Origin: Deltaproteobacteria bacterium
Lineage (GTDB): Bacteria > Desulfobacterota > Desulfarculia > Adiutricales > Adiutricaceae
Direction: 5' to 3'
Assembly (NCBI GenBank): GCA_031263485.1
Contig: JAISFS010000182.1
Span: 1-55,448, forward strand
Length of the DNA: 55,448 nt
Under the pieces are notes generated by a model that was not told the origin of the DNA, searched no databases, and saw nothing but the letters and a program-made list of their open reading frames with translations. A program made the position numbers and the translations under genes. Positions within the stretch are counted from its first letter, which is position 1; every line of letters starts with the position of its first letter. This document shows positions 44,770-54,165 of this stretch, one piece after another.

Positions 44770-46925
44770 GTGTCGATCCTCGAAAAATTCGGTGTCGGCC
44801 CGGCAGGCCATTGCCTGGCGAAAGAGCATAAACGGCGGGGGGATCGCATTGAACGCGGGGCGATCGCCAATACAGCTACGGGATCGGCCGAACGACGGTT
44901 CCCCGGAACACTGGTCCCGCGAAGAGCAGGAGCCGCTGAGTGGCGTTATCCCAAGCAGATTCGGGATGCTGGACATCGCGGGAATCCCGGCGATGTCAAC
45001 GCGGCACGGCGACCGCGCCGAAAAACCCGCAGGGAGGGTCACCGCCGCCGGGGAGTTACGCTTTGGCGGGACCTGGCGCCATCGGCCGTGCGAGTTCAAA
45101 GCTATATCGATATCCTTGCCACGCGAACCCCGTCCGCGACGGCCGGTTCCACGGCGCGATAATGCGCCTTCCATACAAATCTTTGCGCTTGATTTTACTA
45201 CAAAATCCCTCCGGCAATACCCTCGAAGTTTTCGGGACGGGAAAGTAAAGGCGATGGCTATGCAACTTAATACAAGCAACTCTAAATTCAGAAATTTTAG
45301 TTCGAAGCTTCCCGGATCACCCTGCCTCACATCATGCCTGTTTGGAATTTCTAAATTTCGGGTACCTGGAAGATGTGTATCCTTCGAGTTGTATCTTTGG
45401 TATGCGGCATTGTCGGTTTATCTTGGCTGAAATTTCTTGAACATCTCGCAATGTTTAATCTAGACTGGATATAAATAATTGGCAATAAAATCATTAAGCC
45501 ATATATGATTTTAACGATATATATTGAACAATTTCATCAAAAACATTTTTCCTATACACCCATATTCATATAGCATAAAGTGATTTAGTAGCATAAAAAA
45601 TTGTCAGTTGCAATTAATCAAATTTCAGAACGTTTGAAAATATTAATCTTAGGATAAGGGGATCCATCGAGCCATGATTCATCGGGAACGCTGCTTGACT
45701 TTTAGCCTGCCGTCATGTTATGCGGTTTTCTCAACAGGTCGGTTAACCAGGCAGTCATAACCGTGACGATAAGGGCTGAACCGAGCTCCTCCAAGTCGCG
45801 ATCAAGCTTGTCAGGCAGGCCTTCCTGATCGTGATTTCTCGCCCCTTACTCCCTGAGCTACATGTCTCTCCGTGACAAGACGCCAGATTGCCTGTTCTTC
45901 CGATAATGCAAAAGCTTCACATTTAGCCAAGTCGCTGGCAACCCCGACGTCGAGGCATATGATGAAAATAAAATCAGACTCGAAGCGTTCATCGAGTCTC
46001 TTGAAGAAGGGCCGCACACACTTTGTCGAAGTTCGGCGACACCGTTAGACTCTTAGTCAAGAAAATCTAATGTCTCATTGGAAAACACCCAAAGAGCGTT
46101 CAAATCAACATTCAAGCCAAAGTCATCATTGAATCAGCGGATAAACTCGAACACCATGTTCAGAGGCTCCAACGATTTTTCAACGTATCTTCTCCGCTCT
46201 CCGCAACGATTCTCAACCAGGTCTTCGGTTGCCGTTTGAAGCGGACATAACCGGTATAATCGTTCAGTGACGAAGCTGCGAATACTTCACGCAAGCCGGG
46301 GGAAATCGGTCCCCGGCACTCCAGAAAATCCCTCGCCCAAGAGCTACTCCTGCACGGATATTCCGCAAGCTTTTCCTGATACCGAAAGCATGTCGCCACA
46401 TTCTCCTCGTACGCCTCATGAACCGGTTCCACGTGGGCTCCCCTATGGCCCCCCCGGGCGACCAGTAGAGCGCCTTCCATTTGGCGTCTACGTTGTTCTT
46501 TGGCCAAAGTACCACCGGATTTCCTGGATGTTTGCCGACTGACTATTGCCTGTAACGGAAGGCATATCAGGAAACTCGGGAACCGTCGGCTGAAAAGCCA
46601 TGACGTCATGCCCGTGGCCATTCAGTGCAGAGCCAGCATTTCCAGTGCCGCACCTATATGCCATCTCCTGAACAGGTTCTTTTCGGCGGCAGTTTCGGCA
46701 ACGACTATGCGAATGAATAATCGAACTTAGCCGTAAGACAGCACTGGATTCACCGTCGCTGCTGCCAGCGGGTCATCACGACGGTCAAGCCTGGAGGCTC
46801 TGCTTTGAGGCGGGCGGGAGGCTGGAAGGAAGACCTCAGAAAGACGGGCGGGAGTTCTTAGTCCGAAGATTGCAGACTTTTGGACAGTGAAGTGGATTTT
46901 AGGCAACGGATGAGGAAAATGTGCT
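44770..46925. other. Large gap upstream of the second CobN-like gene
   Basis: 2.1 kb. Bases 45430-45700 are strongly AT-rich. From 45811 to 46621 the minus strand has two open pieces (68 and 153 codons) of a different composition. One reads KRQPKTWLRIVAESGEDTLK and the other LDERFESDFIFIICLDVGVA; they look like fragments of a broken gene, perhaps an IS, but I cannot name the family. The rest shows no feature. Confidence 0.4.
45457..45485 (-). promoter_or_regulatory. Candidate distant promoter reading towards the second CobN-like gene
   Basis: On the minus strand TTGCCA (45485-45480), 17 nt, TAGATT (45462-45457). The same TAGATT -10 occurs before the autotransporter. It would make a leader of nearly 690 nt, so it may serve another transcript. 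Confidence 0.25.
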
Positions 46926-47060
46926 TCATTTGCGCCACATGGGGGTGAAGGTTACCCAATCTGATTGAGCCTTAAAGGCTCTCCTCCGATACCGCGTGCC
47001 GTTGCTGCCCCTAGGCCTGGCGCGGCGCAGTTGGGGGGGCCAGAGGAAAGGCGGTTTCAT
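46926..47060 (-). CDS. Short open frame behind the binding-protein gene, possible truncated permease start
   Basis: 44 codons from the ATG at 47060, preceded by a very good AGGAGGTG site and 37 bp after the stop of the binding-protein gene. It begins MKPPFLWPPQLRRARPRGS, which would suit the cytoplasmic N-terminus of a HisM/GlnP-type permease, the usual next gene. Translation then runs into unrelated sequence and stops without a membrane segment. I suspect the rest of an amino-acid ABC operon was deleted here. Confidence 0.4.
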   Translation of the reverse strand: MKPPFLWPPQLRRARPRGSNGTRYRRRAFKAQSDWVTFTPMWRK

Positions 47061-47097
47061 GTAAAGGACACCTCCTGGCGTGCCGTCCAGTTGGGGA

Positions 47098-47856
47098 TCA
47101 GTTGACGACCTGTCCCGGACGGTACCTGTCATTCAGTGTCTGCCAGAATGGGGCGACCATGAGCGCGGTCAGTCCCTCGTTCAGTAGGACCAGGAGTTCT
47201 GGGTTCTCCTTGTTGACGCCGTAAGCGAATTCCTCCTCAGGGATCCCGGCATTGCCTATTATCTTCACACCCTGATCGGAGGCGGCCTTGGCGGCTGTAT
47301 CGTTCATGACAGCCGCATCGACATGGCCGTTCAGCACGTCCTCCACCACGAGCTCGTAGGAGTCGTATTGCGACAGGGTGTAGTTGCGGCCGTTCTGGCC
47401 GTTGGCGGCCTCCATCGCCGCGGCATCGGAGGTGCCCCGCTGGACGCCTATGGTGTGACCGGCTTTCAGGAAATCTTCAGCATCTGAGATGGGGGAATCT
47501 TTCCTGACCACGACCACCTGGTCGATGATCCAGTAGGGCTTACTGAACGCTATCTGCTCGGAACGGTCCGGGGTGATCGAGAGCCCTGATGCGATGATGT
47601 CGATCTCCTTATCCTTCAGACTCTGGACAATACCGGCCCACTCCATGGGCCTGTGTTCGACCGTGAAGCCGACATTGGCTCCTATCCATTCCAGGGCCTC
47701 AATGTCGAATCCAGTGATTTTGCCGTCCGGCGCAAAGAAGACGAAAGGCGGGTTTGGATCTATGCCGTTCACCAGGACATTCTGGGCGAAGGCGGGTAAG
47801 GGTGCAATGGCCAGCACGATGGCTAGGGCCGCGAGCATGAGCGATCTTCTGAGCAC
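47098..47856 (-). CDS. Amino-acid-type ABC transporter substrate-binding protein (SBP_bac_3)
   Basis: 252 residues from a GTG at 47856 preceded by GGGAGGTGAAAAC. The signal peptide MLRRSLMLAALAIVLAIAPLPAFAQ is split by a normal AxA site. The mature part has the family's strands in order: NPPFVFFAPDGKITGFDIEA, WAGIVQSLKDKEIDIIASGL, SITPDRSEQIAFSKPYW, VQRGTSDAAAME and DVLNGHVDAAVMND. Such proteins capture amino acids or similar small molecules in the periplasm for a membrane permease. No permease or ATPase gene follows intact, only a short open frame with a strong ribosome binding site, so it may work with a transporter encoded elsewhere. A well-formed promoter lies 145 bp upstream. Confidence 0.92.
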   Translation of the reverse strand: MLRRSLMLAALAIVLAIAPLPAFAQNVLVNGIDPNPPFVFFAPDGKITGFDIEALEWIGANVGFTVEHRPMEWAGIVQSLKDKEIDIIASGLSITPDRSEQIAFSKPYWIIDQVVVVRKDSPISDAEDFLKAGHTIGVQRGTSDAAAMEAANGQNGRNYTLSQYDSYELVVEDVLNGHVDAAVMNDTAAKAASDQGVKIIGNAGIPEEEFAYGVNKENPELLVLLNEGLTALMVAPFWQTLNDRYRPGQVVN

Positions 47857-48000
47857 GTTTTCACCTCCCGTGGAGGCGCCCGGGTCAGTTACGGCTCTCG
47901 CGGCTCATCACGGTTTTTGACGGCCGCAGGTCCGGGGGACCCTACGCGGAGGCACCCAAGGAGTAAGGGATTCGGTACTGTTTTAGACGGGACGGCATAT

Positions 48001-48030
48001 ATTATAGTGCATTTTCCCTATCGGAGTCAA
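48001..48030 (-). promoter_or_regulatory. Sigma-70 promoter of the binding-protein gene
   Basis: On the minus strand TTGACT (48030-48025), 18 nt, and a perfect TATAAT (48006-48001). Transcription would start near 47994, leaving a leader of about 138 nt before the GTG at 47856. The rest of the gap 47857-48271 shows no gene. Confidence 0.65.
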
Positions 48031-48271
48031 CCAAAGGTTTCACCGCAAAACCACCGCCTTTTCCCCCTGATGTGTTCACGAGGGGAAAGTCCAGGCAATG
48101 GACATGCAAATCGATTGGCGGAACATAAAAACCAGTAACCGTTCACGGCATTATTTTTATAAAATCAAAATTCAGGATTATCGAATCCACCCCCACATGC
48201 GGGCGGCTACCAGAACAGCTAAAATTTTGCATCACACGGGCATCGTTGGCTCCCTTCTTCAGAGTTGACTG

Positions 48272-48784
48272 ATGATTGCGTCAAATGCCAGAACTCTCAC
48301 GATTCCAGATGTGCCGGTATCTACTCCTCATGATCCTAAGAAAGCTCAAAGCGCAAAACAAATATATCAATGGAATATAGCATTTTATGACACTACAGCA
48401 TGGTTTGCGACTTCAACCAATATGATGAATTTCACAAAAGGCGCCGAACGCCCCATCCGCTCCAATGTCATGGGCCGCTCATGGTTTCCGCCCGCAAGGT
48501 CCTTCGGGAACTGCTTTCTGAAGGTCTGTAACGCGGTCCTGGAATCGATGAAAGTCTATGAAGTCTCTGAAGTCTATGACAAGGATCTGAATCTCGACGG
48601 CAAGGAGCTGAATCCCACCGAAATGGAACTGATTAAATTTTATAAAAGCCCTGATCGAAGATTCTACAGGTCACCATTGCCTTCACACGGCAAAATGGGC
48701 CATACCGTCGACCCTAAGTACCATACGGATGCGGACGACATCTACAGGACGACGAGTGTCACCGCACAATCAAAATGTCCGTAG
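48272..48784 (+). CDS. Hypothetical protein, apparently truncated by an IS end
   Basis: 170 codons from the ATG at 48272, with no good ribosome binding site. I recognise no family. The stretch WNIAFYDTTAWFATSTNMMN and DLNLDGKELNPTEMELIKF look like ordinary globular sequence, and NLDGKELNPTE has an EF-hand-like spacing that may be chance. The last eight residues (VTAQSKCP) are encoded by the IS-end-like repeat that starts at 48757, so the original 3' end seems to be replaced. Likely a non-functional fragment. Confidence 0.45.
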   Translation: MIASNARTLTIPDVPVSTPHDPKKAQSAKQIYQWNIAFYDTTAWFATSTNMMNFTKGAERPIRSNVMGRSWFPPARSFGNCFLKVCNAVLESMKVYEVSEVYDKDLNLDGKELNPTEMELIKFYKSPDRRFYRSPLPSHGKMGHTVDPKYHTDADDIYRTTSVTAQSKCP

Positions 48785-48834
48785 TTAACGCACCATCAAA
48801 ATGTCTCATGGAGGCATACCATCCTCGCGTGTCA
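48757..48834. repeat. IS-end-like repeat, copy A
   Basis: TGTCACCGCACAATCAAAAT followed by GTCC and, after a short gap, ATCAAAATGTCTCATGGAGG. The double (A)TCAAAATGTC motif resembles transposase binding sites at the ends of IS elements. A close copy in the same orientation is at 52478-52545. Confidence 0.6.
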
Positions 48835-49170
48835 TCGGCGCAGCCTCCACTTCCCAACACAGATGGCATGAAAATTTTGTAAATATTTGATAGTTCCTAA
48901 GATTAAATGTCCGGATGCCTATTCGGGTAGCTGGTCATTCTCTAGGTAACGACCCCTGAACCTGGCTCGCCATATGCAGTCGAGCCGGTGCTCTATCACT
49001 ATTACTCCGGTGGGCAAATGTGGAAAATTCTACAATCCCTGGATTTTCACTAAATCAAGGGGTTCGGATATTAATCAATATGTGTTACGGATACGACAAT
49101 CAGGAATAATCTTTTAATTTATACTTTAATTTTAACGTACATCATATTGAGTCCTGGATAAAATTATGAT
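48835..49170. other. AT-rich gap without a gene
   Basis: 336 bp of low GC between the IS-end repeat and the transposase remnant. Nothing recognised. Confidence 0.5.
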
Positions 49171-50056
49171 TATGAAGGGTCATCTTTTCTCAATAATTTC
49201 CGCCGGAGTAATATCTTGTTCCGTGTCAAACCCCGCAGGTCGTTTTCCTTGGCGACCTGGAACTTCCGGCCGTTCGCGCTGAACTTGCAGTAGTTGGTGA
49301 CCGCACGCGCGCACTGGACGCTGAAGATCGCCTCCAGGTCGAACGTGGCTTCGGCCCTGTGGGAATCGAAGGATGCCACGGGGTCTATAGCGAACCTCCT
49401 GTGTGCAGGGTGATACACTCGTTTGCTGGGTTCGTTGGCGGATACGATGTCCCTGATGCAGTCGTTGTTGGCGCTTAAAGAGCCGGTCCTGGAGAGTGCC
49501 GAAGACACTCTTCAACCGCCCTTTCGCCTGTGGGCTCCCGGCGTGGAGGTTCTCGGAAGCGCACTCCTTCAGGGCCCTCTCGATCTGCGTCCGGCATCGG
49601 TCGAACGGACTGACGATCGCCTCCGACCATTCACCCTTGTTGACATTGAATTGGCTCGCGTTGTCGGTGTAAGTGAGGGCGGGGACGCCATGCGTCTCGA
49701 TGTGATGTTTGATGATGTCCATTTTGGAGAAAATTGAGTCGGCATCGTACATCCTGGCGAAGAGGCGGGATGCGGCGGCGTCCACGGTGATGATGAGGTA
49801 CGCGTGCTCTCCCAGCCTGAACCAGTCGTGCTTACAGGTGTCCGTCTGGACAATCATTCCGAAGCTGGCCTATCTGGCCAGCCTGCGGTGGCGCCTGGTC
49901 CTGCTCTCCGGGTTCTCGAGGGCACCGTCATCGTTAAGCAACCGCCGCACGGTCTCGTGAGTGATCCAGATGCCATGCCTTTCGGACATAAGTTTGGCCA
50001 GGAAGACCGGAGCGGCATAGGGATACTTCGCCTTGGCCGTCGCGGGAACATCGAGT
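49171..50056 (-). pseudogene. ISNCY-type (rve integrase domain) transposase, broken
   Basis: The minus strand reads AKAKYPYAAPVFLAKLMSER, then HETVRRLLNDDG, RTRRHRRLAR, an in-frame TAG (49872-49870), then FGMIVQTDTCKHDWF, YLIITVDAAASRLFARMYDAD and SPQAKGRLKSVFGTLQDRL. This is the helix-turn-helix plus DDE integrase core of ISNCY-like transposases (Asp in QTDTCKHDW, Asp in TYTDNAS, and a Lys/Arg-rich stretch where the Glu of the QAKGRVER motif would be). The 3' part continues in another frame (PAHRRFAIDPVASFDSHRAE and FSVQCARAVTNYCKFSANGR), so there is also a frameshift. The Glu of the catalytic triad appears to be replaced (GRLKSVF instead of GRVERVF). The element is dead. Confidence 0.8.
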
Positions 50057-50505
50057 TATATTTTGGCGGAGATCCGATGGTAGCCTGGTTTTCTTTCGAC
50101 AGAACGTGCCTCTTTGAACCATATGTCAACAATTTAACGGGGATTGTTTCAGGTTTTTCACAGATAAGAGTAACAACAAATTTCAATCTGGATAAATTTT
50201 ATGTCTCGAGCTATTGACATTGGATTTGAAGCACGTACCCAGCACTGATGGAGATTCGGATTCCTGATTACTTGGCGGCTCATTCCGGAAATGCCTGCGG
50301 TGATTTCGAGACGGGGGCCTTCGGCAAGATTTCCAGCGTTGAAGTCATGACTTATGGGCTTACGTGTTGAATTCAACTTAAACTCAGATAACCGCATGAA
50401 GTCGCCAGGTCTTCCGCCGACTTGGCCTCGAACTTCCGGAGGGAAGTGGTGCTCCGTCTTCAGCTGTCTTGGCCTGAAGCTTGGCGTCAGGTTTCGTAGG
50501 TTCCG
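50057..50505. other. Gap between the transposase remnant and the AAA-ATPase gene
   Basis: 449 bp; no gene, no inverted copy of the IS-end repeat, no clear terminator. Probably further IS debris. Confidence 0.4.
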
Positions 50506-52299
50506 TCAATCTCGTGCAACGCCGTGGTCCGTAGTCGGCTTTTCCGGATCATGGATCTCGATGGTCGACTCCGTCCCGTCGATTTCAAAGCGACATCCCA
50601 CGATGTTCCTTTCCTCCCTGCCGATGGCGAGCGAAACTAAAATGGGGTTTTTGAATGCTTTGCCGTATCCTCGGTCGTGAATCTGGTTCATACCTGCCAA
50701 GGCTTTGGTTTCTCCGGTTTGGGCATCTTCCGTAGTTTTGACTTCGATTACGTATATATGAACTCCGCTGTCCACCAGCAGATCGATGCGACCCAAGCCC
50801 ACATGCCTCTCGGGAGTCACTTTCGCTCCTGCCATGCACAAGGCGGAATGAATGATGGAGAGATAGAATCCTTCCCCCAGACTTTTTCGGAAATAATTTG
50901 CCAACGATTCGGTCAGCCTCAGTTGTTTGCCCCATGATAAGAACAACCCAACCTTGCGAATGATGTTCTCAAGGACACCATACGAAGGCTTGCGTTCAGC
51001 TTTCGAGTGGTCTTCGTAGGTTATGTCGGAAAAAATCCTGATGAAGATTTCCACCATACCAGGAACGTTGGCGGCTTCTAGGCATTCTCTCAGCTCGATT
51101 CCGGCAACGTCAATATCGGACCAGGAGGATTCGGGGGCTAGGTTCTGCAGGAAAAGGGTCGAAAATGCCTTGCGCACCTCGAGGTTAGGATAATCCAGCA
51201 AAAATGACGACTCGGTTTTTGCCCTAAGGGTCAGGTAGCCAGACTGATAAAGGAATCCTTCAGGTGGAGTGGAGTCGATTTCTCCAGGATCACTCGCGAA
51301 ATTCACATCGACCGCCATACCCTGGAACTGATCGGCTGTGAGGGTTTTGTCCTTAAGAAATTTTCTTATAAGGGTATTTGATCCAGATTTCATCCAGAAA
51401 TTTAGAAAATCCTTGCTGCCGCTCGTGAAGAACGATAGGATGGAAAACGGGTTGTAGAGTGTGGTTTTGCCATCGAAGGAAAACCCATTGTAATAGAGTT
51501 TGAGCTGTTTCAAAAGATTGTCTTCGCTTATCTTGAGAGTTTTCGAGGCTTCGGCTATGAATGGTTTGAAATTTTCCTCAAGCTCCTGCTGCGTGTAGCC
51601 CATGAAGGCTCCAAAATTCGGATCGATTGAGATGTCGATAAGGTTGTTGAGGGAGGAAAAGACCCCCATTTTTGAAAATTTAGTCACCCCGGTGATGAAA
51701 ACAAAATCGATATGCTCAGCTGCCGATTTGATCTTTGAATAAAAATTTCGCATAATCTCGCGGGTATCAGCCAACAATTTCCTCTGATACGAAGAATTTG
51801 GTTGCTGGAGAATATTAATGATTGGGTTATCATATTCGTCAATCAGGACAACAATATTCTTTCCTTTATCTTTTTTTACGTCCTCAATAAGAGACAAAAA
51901 GGCGTCAGCTGAATCTGCACCGCTCAAAGAGACATTATGCCGTTCGGCATTCACTCTGAGGCGTCCTAAAATTTTCTGCTCCAATATTCCTATGTTGCGT
52001 GAACCGGCAACATCGCTCATGTCAATCCGAATGACAGGGCGAACGATGAAATCAGTGGAGTTAATCTCCTTCTCGACAGCAAGGCCCTGAAAAAGTTCTC
52101 TGTTTCCGGAAAAGTAGGCATCGAGAGCGGTAATTGTAAGGGATATGCCGAAACGACGGGGGCGGGCGCAGAAGATAAACGGACTTGTTGTTTTGAGTAA
52201 AGGGAAATATATGGTCTTATCGACATAAACGGCATTTTTAAGCCGTAGGTTCATGAAATTTGGCTGGCCGGCCGGGAGCAGGGGTAATATTTGTGTCAT
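50506..52299 (-). CDS. AAA-ATPase-like / PD-(D/E)XK nuclease family protein with a changed Walker A
   Basis: 597 residues from the ATG at 52299 (GGAGAAGACCTC before it). Same family and order as the protein at 31697-33646: YVDKTIYFPLL, ARPRRFGISLT, VVLIDEYDNPI, FVFITGVTKFSKMGVFSSLNN, MGYTQQELEENF, LYNPFSILSFF, GFLYQSGYLT and the nuclease-like GLGRIDLLVDSGVHIYVIEVK. Codon 52, the Walker A lysine of the family (FGKS), is ATA (Ile) here, one base from AAA. The nuclease-like core is intact. The gene is AT-rich relative to the window and flanked by IS debris, pointing to transfer. Either ATP hydrolysis is lost while DNA or protein binding remains, or the gene has begun to decay. Confidence 0.88.
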   Translation of the reverse strand: MTQILPLLPAGQPNFMNLRLKNAVYVDKTIYFPLLKTTSPFIFCARPRRFGISLTITALDAYFSGNRELFQGLAVEKEINSTDFIVRPVIRIDMSDVAGSRNIGILEQKILGRLRVNAERHNVSLSGADSADAFLSLIEDVKKDKGKNIVVLIDEYDNPIINILQQPNSSYQRKLLADTREIMRNFYSKIKSAAEHIDFVFITGVTKFSKMGVFSSLNNLIDISIDPNFGAFMGYTQQELEENFKPFIAEASKTLKISEDNLLKQLKLYYNGFSFDGKTTLYNPFSILSFFTSGSKDFLNFWMKSGSNTLIRKFLKDKTLTADQFQGMAVDVNFASDPGEIDSTPPEGFLYQSGYLTLRAKTESSFLLDYPNLEVRKAFSTLFLQNLAPESSWSDIDVAGIELRECLEAANVPGMVEIFIRIFSDITYEDHSKAERKPSYGVLENIIRKVGLFLSWGKQLRLTESLANYFRKSLGEGFYLSIIHSALCMAGAKVTPERHVGLGRIDLLVDSGVHIYVIEVKTTEDAQTGETKALAGMNQIHDRGYGKAFKNPILVSLAIGREERNIVGCRFEIDGTESTIEIHDPEKPTTDHGVARD

Positions 52300-52477
52300 G
52301 AGGTCTTCTCCGGCTACAGGCGTTCAGAATTGTTGCGGGTGACAGCTAACTTCCCGAAAAGATGATACATGATTCAGAGTTGAGAGTCAACCCTACGAAT
52401 AATGGTCGGATCTGGCATAGGCTTTGGCTTGAGATACATCATGAAAGGATGCGTTCACAAAAAATCAAAATCCGGAA

Positions 52478-52545
52478 TGTCAACACACAATAAAAATGTC
52501 TGGGGTTATCGCAAAATCTAAATGTCTCATGGGGGCATGCCATCT
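52478..52545. repeat. IS-end-like repeat, copy B
   Basis: TGTCAACACACAATAAAAAT + GTCT, then AAATCTAAATGTCTCATGGG + GGCATGCCATC. It aligns over about 68 bp with copy A at 48757 in the same orientation, so the two are not the paired ends of one element. Confidence 0.6.
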
Positions 52546-53260
52546 GTGCGGGACGATGGGGCGGCGGAACTGCCAGGCCGGGTGCGGACGGGAATTCCGT
52601 GAAGGGTATCCCCCGGCGAGCCGCCCCCGGATGGAGGCCCTCCAAGGGCTCCAGGATGGTCAACGCGCGGCGGCAAGGCCCGACGAAGCCTGTAACTTGG
52701 GGGACGGTCCCGAAAGGCTCCCGATCCATGCTTTCGGAAGCACCAGAGTCCGCCCGCAGTGATTCTGGGGCTTGCCACAACGGGTGTCACGGCTTCCACA
52801 GAAGCGCTGTACCGGGACCGCCAAAGTTCACGCCCACGCGAGAAAACGAAGGCGGTCCCCTCAAAGGCATTTCTGGAGCCATGGCGAACAATCCCGGTGG
52901 AGGCATGAGAAATCCCGCTACTGAAATCGAAGCTCATGAAAGCGCTCATACGAAAGGGTACGGGGCAAACCATGCTGGAACAGGGCAACATCCTGAATCC
53001 CTTACCGACGCATCGTCAGTGGCCGCAAGCCGCAATGAAACCCCACAAGCTGACATTCCCCAAGCTGACACCAGCCGGGCCTAACTCCAGGTACCCATAG
53101 CAACAGCCTTGAAACTCCAGGCTGCCCTCTCTCTCACCTGTCACCTGTTATCTGTCTGATCGAAGCGTCAGGACTCGTGCAGATCCGTAAGTTCAATGGA
53201 GTTCGTATTGCTCCGGCGTGAATTATCGAGGAAAAACGATACCTTCTTGACGATTAATGT
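52546..53260. other. Gap; possible IS or intron debris, no supported gene
   Basis: 715 bp. A 161-codon plus-strand frame (52599-53084) has no ribosome binding site and no family resemblance; its end repeats QADIPQADTS. The GC-rich first half follows the IS-end repeat directly. Confidence 0.4.
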
Positions 53261-53432
53261 TGATTCCAGTGAAAAATCCTCCCTTCGACAGAGAAACGGA
53301 ACGCTATGCGGTCATCGCATCGGCACCATTGCGCTTAAGCCTTAAACCACCGTCCACCTGCGCACCCTTTACCTAAACACTCTGCACTCAAATTACAACC
53401 AGGAGTTGATGTGGGTTGTTGCAGTGGAATCA
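53261..53432. mobile_element. MITE-like element, copy 2 (172 bp)
   Basis: Begins TGATTCCAGTGAAAAATCC and ends GGTTGTTGCAGTGGAATCA, inverted relative to each other, and aligns end to end with the element at 12234-12410. The left end has lost a few bases and the interior has scattered substitutions, so this copy is older or has drifted more. Confidence 0.75.
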
Positions 53433-53884
53433 ATTTTTCCTGGACTCAATATTCAATATGATGGATCTTCACATTTTTTTTAAATACCATTCTCGATTTA
53501 TATATTGTCATAATACACAAAACTTATGCCGTAATCATCATGATTACAGTGATAATCCTGATATCGTTTAATTTACCATGTTTACCAGCCTGATGGATGA
53601 CAGGTTACGGTTTATGATTCATGTTAAAATTATCGCTCTTTGATCAATTTTCGGCATAACAATTTTCATCGAAAGACGTGCTGGAGTGGTATGTGACAAA
53701 CTGTTTGGTTACAACTGCCTTAATGCGGACGCCTCGCAAGGGCAGATTGCCCCAATGCCAGGCGTCAGGCTCTCAGGACCTCGGTTTTCCTGCACTCTTC
53801 TGATGTCCTTTCTGTCACCCTCCGGGGCAAGCTGTCCGGCAAATCACAGGCTCTCTGCCCCCCTTTAGGCCCTCGGGCTACGGG
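53433..53884. other. AT-rich block with a 17-bp palindrome
   Basis: Bases 53440-53680 are AT-rich. GTAATCATCATGATTAC (53531-53547) is an 8+1+8 inverted repeat that could be a protein binding site. No supported gene. Confidence 0.45.
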
Positions 53885-54155
53885 ACAGGTTATCGCCCAG
53901 CGCACGGACGTATGACCAGTCCCGCTCAATGTCTAGCCCGAGCAGCTTGAATCAGATCGGTGCCTCCACGTTCCCGAGCCCTCGCACCCACAGCTATCCC
54001 ATGCCGAAGACCCGCTTGGGCAAACTGGAGAGGTCCTCCATCCCACTCCGCCGACGATATTTCCTCATCTTCTCATCAGCGGTCCCGTTGGCGGCGCGGC
54101 ACCTGACGGCGTCCATCGAGTAGAACCTGTACACAGGTTCGCGACCTTCTTCAGG
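53885..54155 (-). pseudogene. C-terminal remnant of a transposase-like gene
   Basis: One minus-strand frame reads YRFYSMDAVRCRAANGTADE, KMRKYRRRSGMEDLSSLPKR, VFGMG, a stop, LWVRGLGNVEAPI, a stop, and FKLLGLDIERDWSYVRALG. The pattern of a basic R-x-G-x-E helix, then a loop, then VRGL-NV-x-x-x-IxFKxLGLDI resembles the end of DDE transposases. Two in-frame stops and no upstream part: dead. It directly abuts the truncated third CobN-like copy and may mark the event that cut it. Confidence 0.4.
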
Positions 54156-54165
54156 AGTTTTCCGT

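Noticed and set aside
52546-53084. Group II intron or encoded protein in the GC-rich stretch
   Set aside because: No reverse transcriptase, no clear domain V hairpin or boundary; only vague similarity of short motifs.
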